Part shown: one piece after another, positions 57,085-64,000 of the stretch | Position numbering within the stretch: the stretch's first letter is position 1 | Layout of the letters: each line of letters begins with the position of its first letter | NCBI GenBank assembly: GCA_965644295.1 | Contig: CBFFRP010000407.1 | Coordinates: forward strand, 1 to 64,000 | Direction: 5' to 3' | Source of the DNA: Paraphysomonas bandaiensis | Taxonomy: Eukaryota > Chrysophyceae | DNA: 64,000 nt | Translations under genes and position numbers: made by a program | The notes under the pieces: generated by a model | The model's database searches: none | What the model was told of the DNA's origin: nothing | The model's input: only the letters and a program-made list of their open reading frames with translations

Positions 57085-60000
57085 CTATCTTATGGCCGAT
57101 TTCACTGAACGCAAGCTGTATTTCACTTTTCCGAAGCCTAGTCTTCGGTTCACATCGGCCGTATTTTTCATGGCCATTTTGGCATCAGCAATGCTTCGAG
57201 CACGAGTTGACTCTCTTCTCATCATTGGCATCTTAAGCTCTTGGTATGACAGATAGCCTTTTCTATCAATATCCAAGTCTTCAAAACGCCCGTTTATTAC
57301 ACTGATTAGGTCAGGAGGTAATGCTTCTATTCGAACTAGTATAAGGATTGCAAATTCAGTAGCATCTATGTAGCCATCACCGTCCTGTACATTGAGACAT
57401 ATCATATACTCAGAGAATTTTGGCAGGTGCTGGAGCGGCAAACAGTGACAAGTAATACCACATTACGGAAGACACATCTATATATATATAAAAACTACAT
57501 ACACGGGGAATTCTATACGACACACACCTCTATCCCAAACTTTTTCATCATGGCTAATTCTTCGTCAGTTATTCTGGCATTAACCTTATCTTCTAGTAGT
57601 TGAGACCCACCTATGGTGGCTACAGAATGCGCAGTAACGCCAAATGCAATTGCCCTGAACGCAACAAAATTAAACCGCAATCGACATATACTGCACGTGT
57701 ACAGCGCGTTTACACATGCACCACAACGAGGTTGCAAATATATCTCCCATAATGATCAGCTACCTTACAACTACAAGATAATGCACTTACATAATCGGGA
57801 CCCCAGAACAGACATATACCGCCACAAATGCGAAATACCAGTGAGGTGAATCATCCGGTATGGGCCACATACCGCCAGTTGCCATACTAGACACAGCAAA
57901 GTACAGGGCACTCACGAGCGGCCACTTCACACAACCACATCCAAAGGCTACACCCAAACAGACCCATACAAGGAATAGAATATGAGCTTTCAGTTTAGGT
58001 CCGTAAAATTTGATGGCTGCGACAATATCGTCCCAGTATCCTTCGGTATCAGCTGCCGCTTCTAAGTCGCGTTTACGCATCGCATCTACGTACCTGGAAC
58101 CAACAAAAGAGTCAGTGATTCCAACCACATCGTACAACGATGTATGTTAATATAAAAAGTAATAAAAATCTCTAGACCACAAACAGTGTGTCCTTTCGGA
58201 GATACGTATGTGCATATATACATGTGCACCATGTTACTACCAGTTGCTTTTCGCATTGACTAAACTTCTGGCAAATGCAGCCATCGCACACGCTATTGCT
58301 GCACTTCCAAATAAAAGATGCGCTGTCGTATATGCTTTGGTGTATGGGTCAGTATCCATGGGCCACCAGAATATACCTGACACATACATGAGATCGGAAC
58401 ATATTCCAAGACATATGGATCTCATGTACTAACCATAACCCACAGATACGCTCAGATATAGACCCTTCACAATTGGTAAGTCATTATTTAGAGTGTAGAA
58501 AACGGTTCCACACATAAGCCATAAAAACCTAACAGAGGAAAGCTTTGTTCAGGCCACAGTTGCGAGGATAATTACAATACCTACCATGCCATAAAAGATT
58601 GGACATATGGATCAATTAGAGTTTTATACGCGGCAAACATCAACCGCTTATGAACAGAAGTTTCTTTTGTCATCCTCTGGATATTATCAGCTGTCTTAAG
58701 TTTCCTCAAGGCAGCAACATTGGTCTTAGCCTTTACCCACTTCGAATGGGGGTCACTTTTTCTATGCTCTACACACTGGGGCCCATCAGAAATGTCAGGT
58801 GATAATGGGTGCGTGCTGTCGGCTATCTGCAGCTCTGTTGAGCTCGACTCGTCCTTAATTGTAAATCTATTGGGTTCTTGGATTTCTCCTTGATCACCGG
58901 TTGTTAACGTTGCGTTAGTACTCTTTAATTCGTCTTCATTTATGCCTTTAAAAGGCAGGGCGTCTTGAACACCATTCACCTCACTATCGTCTACATTCTG
59001 AAGGTCCAGGTCAGAAGCTTCATAGCTACTATTTGACCTCCAGCGCGTAAATTCACTAATTGGAGATTTTGTCATAGTCGTGGATTTGCATTCGTCGCTC
59101 TTTTTCTGGGTTTTATTTCGTTTCTCTTCTTGAGTATATGTATCTGAGCAGATGCTATCACCGTCACCAGAATCTTCACTTCCAGCGTGCACGACAAATT
59201 TTTCGACATTAGACTTTGATTGACGTACTCCACATTCCACATCCTCACTCCCACCTTGATTCACTGGAAATACTTTTGAGTTACCCCTGCGTGGGCTGTA
59301 ACCCTGGGGACCAATAGAACTCATCGAGTGTAGTGAAATGGCGCTCAAACCGCGAACAAATGCGTTAGAAATACCCGTCGTTAATTTTTTTGTCGCTTCC
59401 CGTGGCTTAGAAACGCGTTTCATTAAGTCCCCCGAACTCGAGAGACTCCGCAGCAACTGCATTCCTTTGGGCCTTGGTTTGTTCTTGCGGCCAAAGACAA
59501 TATCATCGTAGCTAATTCGACCTTCATGCTTTCTGTCCAGCATTCGAAAGCGTTCATTGATTTGATTTATTAGCTCTGGAGGAGCCGCTCCAATGCGAAC
59601 CACAGTTAAAATAATGAACTCTCGATTATCTATCGTGCCTGACGGAAATCGTCAGCGTGACCCAGATAATAAACAATAGAAGCTTATTGGGATCAACAAT
59701 AATAAAAATTACAATATAATCAACGTAAATAGTTGCGGGTGAAACGCGTAATATAATATATAAAGCAGTATAGTTTAAAGCTTTATATACTCACCATCAC
59801 CGTCGTCAATCCCGAATATCTTCATGAAGTCAATTTCTTCTTCTGTGACATTGGCAACTATTTTTTCATATATAGTCTGATCGTCAGGAGCTTCCATGAT
59901 TAGACTCAGCATAAGTCCTATAGATTGTATGTGGTAAGTCGCAATACAAATCATCCACTTGCACAACAACAGTGGAGTATAGTAAACATTTTATGATAAT

Positions 60001-60874
60001 ATATCTACCTAGAGATATGGCCATCAGCGGTACCCCTACAGCCGCATACAGTGCTGCAATAACGAACTTCCAATCTGAGGAGCCGTTTGGTATAACTTTG
60101 TATCCACCTCCGGAGAGACTGGATAAAACATAGTCTGCGGCTTCAGTAGAATTAAAGGTCTCAACACTGTATGTGAACCAAACTAGACCGGCAGCGAGCC
60201 AAAATATAAACAGCAATATGATTTTAAACTTTGGGAAGTAAAAATGAAAGCCTGCAATCAGGTCATCCATATAACCCTCTGTCTCACTAGCTGCCTCTAG
60301 GCGTGCTTTCTTCATTATTTGCAAGGTCCAGCTGTCTTTGTTTGCTGTCAACTGCTGTGCCATATATATTACTGCTACTCCCACAAAAACTACTCCAAAC
60401 GAAGCATGAAATATAGAAAAAAGAAGACTGAAAGCAGTATTGTACGCCTTCGTAGACATTGGAATCGACCATCCCATGGACCATCCTACATTTACACTGC
60501 ACAGAAAGACACGCAACTTAATCAAATCTGACAGTGTCATACAGCACAAGTGATACCTCATATAGAACCCAATAGCCCACCCAAAATCATCGTGTATGGC
60601 ATAGAACACAGTCCCAACAAGAAGCCATAGAGCCCTAACATCGACATGAGATATCATACACCCCCATACAAACATACCATAGTAAAACCGGGAGATAATT
60701 TTTGATATAATCAAAACTTTCAACTATCTTTGCTGAGTTCTCCAGCTCCACTATTTGAGCGGATGTAATTTCTATCACCGGCAAGCCCTCTCGTCGCATG
60801 CCCAGTGAGCGAGATGTCCTGAAGGATGGGTGTTTGGCGATCGAGGGGCGGTGTGCGGTGTTCCTCGAGCTCAT
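57085..60874 (-). CDS. Single-chain K+ channel with four pore loops and two EF-hand modules, 966 residues
   Basis: Ten exons keep one frame: 60874-60678, 60634-60557, 60496-60009, 59917-59795, 59638-58585, 58528-58434, 58376-58241, 58093-57791, 57654-57528, 57384-57085. The protein is two tandem two-pore (TPK/TWIK-type) channels. Unit 1 (about 50-320): LWLLVGTVFYAIH, first loop SVNVGWSMGW, TM2 AFSLLFSIFHASFGVVFVGV, TM3 IILLFIFWLAAGLVWF, second loop SSLSGGGYKVIP, TM4 and EF-hands (IDDGDGTIDNREF; LDRKHEGRISYDD). A linker of about 290 charged residues follows. Unit 2 (about 630-966): LWLMCGTVFYTL, first loop SVSVGYGIFWWP (canonical VGYG), second loop SSMATGGMWPIP, TM4 and EF-hands (IEDGDGYIDATEF; LDIDRKGYLSYQEL). 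Expected: eight membrane helices, Ca2+-regulated. Two ordinary TPK subunits make one pore, so this chain could form a whole pore by itself. The unit-joining splice is TG|G = Trp, in frame, at the same position and phase as the first intron of unit 1. Confidence 0.82.
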
Positions 60875-61538
60875 GATACCTTTAGACGACACTCTAAACA
60901 ACGCTTTTTTCGATAACAAGCACCCTGTAGACCATAAGAGTGAGCACAACTGCTATTTTTTCAGTCGATATTAGGAGGGAAATCTATCAATTAATTTCAA
61001 CCATTGTAATGACTGAACTGCCCTTGAAACCACACCATTTTGACCGTATCGCATCGGGTAGCTCACTCAATCTCTGTTATCACAGTGGGTGATACACTCG
61101 AGGAGTGTGAGAAGGTGAAAGTCGCCCTGAAATCTAGTGACTTATTCGCTGTTCACTCAGTCACTCATAGCTGTCTGCTGCTCCTGCTGTAGTGGATGGA
61201 TGTATGACGTAGTCTAGAAGTACAGCACACATCTCTGATAATACACACAGCAGTACACGATAATACAGACACTGTAGTCGACAATATGAATCCGTTACAT
61301 CTAGATATACACTGTATTAGTACGTATACTGGTATACACTCCTAAGTCCCACTCTGTACCAGTGAGGTGTACGTGTGTTTGTGTTACAGCACGGTGTTCT
61401 TGTTGAGTTTGTTCAGGTAAGAAGAGCAACCAACTCGCTCCCAGTGTGAGCAGAGGACGCACCAGCCTCTGAATCTATTGAGAATTTAGATTTACAAGTT
61501 AGAATTCTGACTGAATCAAAGCGCTCTATTTGTTTGAA
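60875..61538. promoter_or_regulatory. Divergent promoter region, channel gene / USP gene
   Basis: 664 bases between opposed start codons. TACTGGTA lies at 61327-61334 inside GTATACTGGTATACAC, a near-palindrome, and TACCAGT at 61357-61363. Composition is like the divergent promoters at 5.9 and 15.9 kb. Confidence 0.5.
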
Positions 61539-62717
61539 ATGGGATCGGCAGCATCAACATCAGCTGCGTCCTCCAAGAAGTATGTTATTTCGGATTCTGA
61601 TGAGGCGCTGGCTTTGTGTCGGAAGCAACTGTCGTCTGTATTTGCTGAAGAATTTGCTAGCTTCAAAGGAGATGCTTCCGATGGAGAGTTTCAGGAAAAG
61701 ATTAACAGCATTTTAATGGAAAATCAGTCGAAGATTCTTTCCACTCTTGTGGAGTCTCCTGACGAGCAAACTACAAACAAACCTTCAGAAGAACATTCTA
61801 ACGATACTACCAACGAAGCTGACTTTACATTGACATGCAAGACTGTGGCGGATAGGATTAGTAGTAAAGGGGCGCTTACTTTTCTTTGTTGCGTGGATGG
61901 TTCAGATGCCGCGGATTTGGCATTCAAAACAGTTCTCCATATGAGGCGAAAGCGGGATATATTGGTAATGTTTCACGCGTACTGTGAAGAAAAAGTGAAA
62001 ACAACTCTTCCTAATTTTAAACCGGATGCCATACGGTCTCGTTATGAATCGCAGCTTATAGCGCAAATACCGTCGTCTCAATATGCCTTCCAGTGGGAAA
62101 CACGAGGAAACCGATCAGTGCTTGGCACTTTGATTTCTCTCCTGAAACGGTATAAACTTGATAGTCAGAAGCTTTTCCTACCAACTGCTTCGTGTCCTGA
62201 CTTCGTAGTTCTGGGGTATGCTGGGAGGAAAGGCCCAAAGTCTGGTCCCACTACTCTCGGTTCCACAGCAGATTTAGCTCTAAGATCTCTCACTGTACCA
62301 TGTATAATAGCCAAGAAACCAGCTCAAGACGGACCACGGAAGTATATAATGGCTGTTAATCGGTCACCTGAGTCCGAAACTGGCTTGGATGTCCTGATGC
62401 GACTGATTTACCCTCGAGACTCACTCATCTGTGTACATGTGACCAGAAGACATGAGAACGATACGGACGCAACTGAAGAACAAAGAGTAAAGCAATATTA
62501 TGAAACACAACTTACCCGTTTTGCACCACTAGATAGTCAGTTTATTACGCTAGATGTTCCGCTAGGAGAAAACTCGAAAGATGTACTCGTCGAATATGTG
62601 AATAACCTTGACCCTGATTACTTTGCAATTGCACCCAGAGCGAAACCAAGTTTATCCAGTATGACGGAGTTTCTCATCAAAAATATTCGCACGTCTTTAA
62701 TACTATGCAAAGCGTGA
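61539..62717 (+). CDS. Tandem universal-stress-protein (USP) domain protein, 392 residues
   Basis: Intronless. The start MGSAASTSAASSKK fits an N-myristoylation signal; the open frame extends three codons upstream but begins with TTG, so the ATG at 61539 is chosen. Residues about 1-100 are an acidic leader. The first USP domain (about 107-262) has the strand-loop TFLCCVDGSDAADLAFKTVL and ends ALRSLTVPCIIAKK, the usual S-x-VP end of the fold; a Gly-rich loop (GYAGRKGPKSGP) stands where ATP-binding USPs have G-x2-G-x9-G. The second domain (about 268-392) starts KYIMAVNRSPESETGLDVL and ends NIRTSLILCKA. USP proteins bind ATP or AMP and act in stress responses. Membrane attachment next to a Ca2+-regulated channel gene is suggestive only. 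Confidence 0.85.
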   Translation: MGSAASTSAASSKKYVISDSDEALALCRKQLSSVFAEEFASFKGDASDGEFQEKINSILMENQSKILSTLVESPDEQTTNKPSEEHSNDTTNEADFTLTCKTVADRISSKGALTFLCCVDGSDAADLAFKTVLHMRRKRDILVMFHAYCEEKVKTTLPNFKPDAIRSRYESQLIAQIPSSQYAFQWETRGNRSVLGTLISLLKRYKLDSQKLFLPTASCPDFVVLGYAGRKGPKSGPTTLGSTADLALRSLTVPCIIAKKPAQDGPRKYIMAVNRSPESETGLDVLMRLIYPRDSLICVHVTRRHENDTDATEEQRVKQYYETQLTRFAPLDSQFITLDVPLGENSKDVLVEYVNNLDPDYFAIAPRAKPSLSSMTEFLIKNIRTSLILCKA

Positions 62718-63003
62718 ACAATAGGTACATATTTGTCGTTGAATGTGAGGATTTATTTTATGTTATAAGAACACATGATAATTCGAAATTCGAAATCTCC
62801 TTCCTTATCCCTAGAGAATATATGCATATGCCTTTGTGAAAAATTTACTATCGGTCGCAGTTTATGTGGAGATTATAGAATTTTAAGTTTTAGTGAATAA
62901 GATGAATAATGACAAATAATACATATCTGTTCAACTTGCCTATTATTGTTAGAGCCCCACTCCGAGAGCGCGCCCTACTAGTAAAGTGCTAGTGTTGATT
63001 TTG

Positions 63004-63288
63004 ATCAAATCATGGTATATTTTTTGTGTGGTGCCAAGCAAATTCCCGCTGGATCTACACAATACTTGCAACTTGCATAGCCTACCGTTGTACTGAATAT
63101 GTGCTTGGTCGATCGATACTGGGTGTCAAGCTGTCGTCGTGACTTCTTGGTAGCTCTGTGGCTATCAAATGCAGCAGCAGCGTTTCTTACTTTTGCCGCT
63201 TCGACGGCCCTATCCAGTGATTCAGCTCTTCTACATTCATTCGAAATCTCGCTCTCACTTGACGATTTGTAATATTGAACATAAATAG
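63004..63288 (-). pseudogene. Coding remnant with basic motif, family unknown
   Basis: About 94 codons are open on the - strand with no ATG start, ending in a TGA. The frame reads SESEISNECRRAESLDRAVE, then VRNAAAAFDSHRATKKSRRQ, then a Cys-containing end (YASCKYCVDPAGICLAP). The central part is conserved at the protein level in the decayed copies at 40180-40355 and 46910-47040 despite nucleotide changes, so it was coding in the past. It is next to the AT-rich repeat in all places, suggesting it belongs to a mobile element or was carried by one. Confidence 0.45.
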
Positions 63289-63565
63289 CGTTCTTTGTTG
63301 CAGCAGGTAGTTATCATAATTGTTCAATATTATAATATATAGTAGATGAGTTATGTGAATGTGAAGAGTCGTTTATGATAATTTATTTATCAAGTATATT
63401 TTCTCAGAGACACTATTATGAGCAATATATTATATAAATACAATAGTGCAATATATTGCGAGGCCAAATTTTGCTAAAATAATAATCAATATATTGTAGC
63501 AAGAGTGCAATAAATAATTCCAATATACTGCAATCCAATATAATATTTTTAACTGGCTCTGCTGG
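63287..63565. repeat. Diverged AT-rich dispersed repeat
   Basis: Follows the family order AATAGCGTTCTTTGTTGCAG, AGTAGATGAGTTATG, TATCAAGTATATTTTC, ATGAGCAATATATT, TATTGTAGCAAG, CAATATA and the end AACTGGCTCTGCT, which is like the MITE terminus GACTGGCCCTGCT. This is the best link between the two AT-rich families. Confidence 0.55.
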
Positions 63566-63737
63566 TAGCCATTCCTTGCTAGAATCTGTACAAAGTACGT
63601 ACATAAGTCTTGCTTTATTATCGAAAATCCCGCGTAATCATTATGAAGTCAAACACGGATGCGGCTGCAGGGTGGTTCTCACAGAATCTGCGGGGATCAA
63701 TATTATTAGCCAATTGTAGTATAGTAAATGTCTGATT

Positions 63738-64000
63738 ATTAGCAATAGGCGTGTAAGAGTCGACACTAATTTAGTAGTTTGCAATTACCTAACTTGTGCT
63801 TAACTCTGATTTCCTACTATTCAACGCTACAAAATCTGCTTGTGCGTTACCGCTAGAACCAAGGCGCAACCGCTTTTGCTCTATCTGAGCGAACGCAGTG
63901 AGTAAGCAGAATGTTGATATACCTGACATCTGCTAACTTCAGGGTTGTTGAGTTCTTAAGGTGACTACCCCGGATGCTTGTGACTTTAGCAGGCAGTCCA
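63738..64000 (-). mobile_element. Retroelement 3' region, family R, running off the window
   Basis: Begins TTAGCAATAGGCGTGTAAGA, then TTAACTCTGATTTCCTACTAT, GAATGTTGATATACCTGACAT, AACTTCAGGGTTG and CTTTAGCAGGCAGTCCA at the edge. Same block order as 29533-30010. Confidence 0.7.

Larger units (their letters stand above)
62718..64000. other. Right-end repeat region
   Basis: After the USP stop come about 280 bases without features, then the coding remnant at 63004-63288, an AT-rich repeat at 63287-63565 and a retroelement tail running off the window. No intact gene. Confidence 0.55.

Noticed and set aside
57085-60874. Two adjacent two-pore channel genes
   Set aside because: No stop codon, start codon with leader or promoter-like spacer separates the units. 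The splice TG|G restores Trp and the LWL...GTVFY helix exactly as in unit 1. Kept as the main alternative to be tested by RNA.

Overview
The window is nuclear DNA from a flagellated unicellular eukaryote, most likely a stramenopile (heterokont) protist. Direct evidence: genes carry many short GT-AG introns (mostly about 45-120 nt, shortest 46 nt), the DNA is AT-rich outside exons, histone mRNAs end in stem-loops, and two genes (SHIPPO-repeat protein, CCDC180-like protein) belong to ciliary families. The stramenopile guess is inference. It rests on a secreted protein with PTxxPT repeats, an EF-hand-linked two-pore-type K+ channel with GG-type second filters, and RCC1-ankyrin and USP proteins of a style common there. 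I cannot name the species. No bacterial feature, CRISPR array, tRNA or rRNA was seen.

Layout. 1-8 kb: a nine-exon C2-domain gene (-) head to head with a four-exon SHIPPO-repeat gene (+). 8.4-13.6 kb: one copy of a segmental duplication carrying an Hsp20 gene, plus retroelement debris. 13.7-29.4 kb: an RCC1/ankyrin gene (-) head to head with a nine-exon giant gene (+) predicted to encode about 4,060 residues (CCDC180-like coiled coils, a Tudor/agenet-like domain, four WW domains and a 52-residue tandem repeat). 29.5-47.8 kb: four H2B/H2A divergent pairs; units 1-3 are direct tandem repeats and units 3 and 4 form a 3-kb-arm inverted repeat around a 2.3-kb spacer holding a retroelement ORF. 49.5-51.8 kb: an EF-hand gene (-) head to head with a secreted or membrane PT-rich protein (+). 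53.5-55.7 kb: the second copy of the Hsp20 segment. 57-62.7 kb: a ten-exon gene (-) that splices in frame into a channel with FOUR pore loops and two EF-hand modules in one chain, head to head with a tandem universal-stress-protein gene (+). 62.7-64 kb: repeats.

How it fits together. Nearly every intact gene sits in a divergent pair with 290-750 bp between start codons, so paired expression is plausible. Two of the pairs contain ciliary candidates. The rest is a mosaic of dispersed repeat families: a non-LTR-like retroelement mostly present as 3' tails, a 128-bp MITE-like element, and AT-rich repeats. They appear to have spread with, and rearranged, the histone and Hsp20 loci.

The strongest candidate for something undescribed is the single-chain four-P-loop K+ channel. 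All exon joins were worked out by hand from splice sites and reading frame. No RNA evidence or database search was available.
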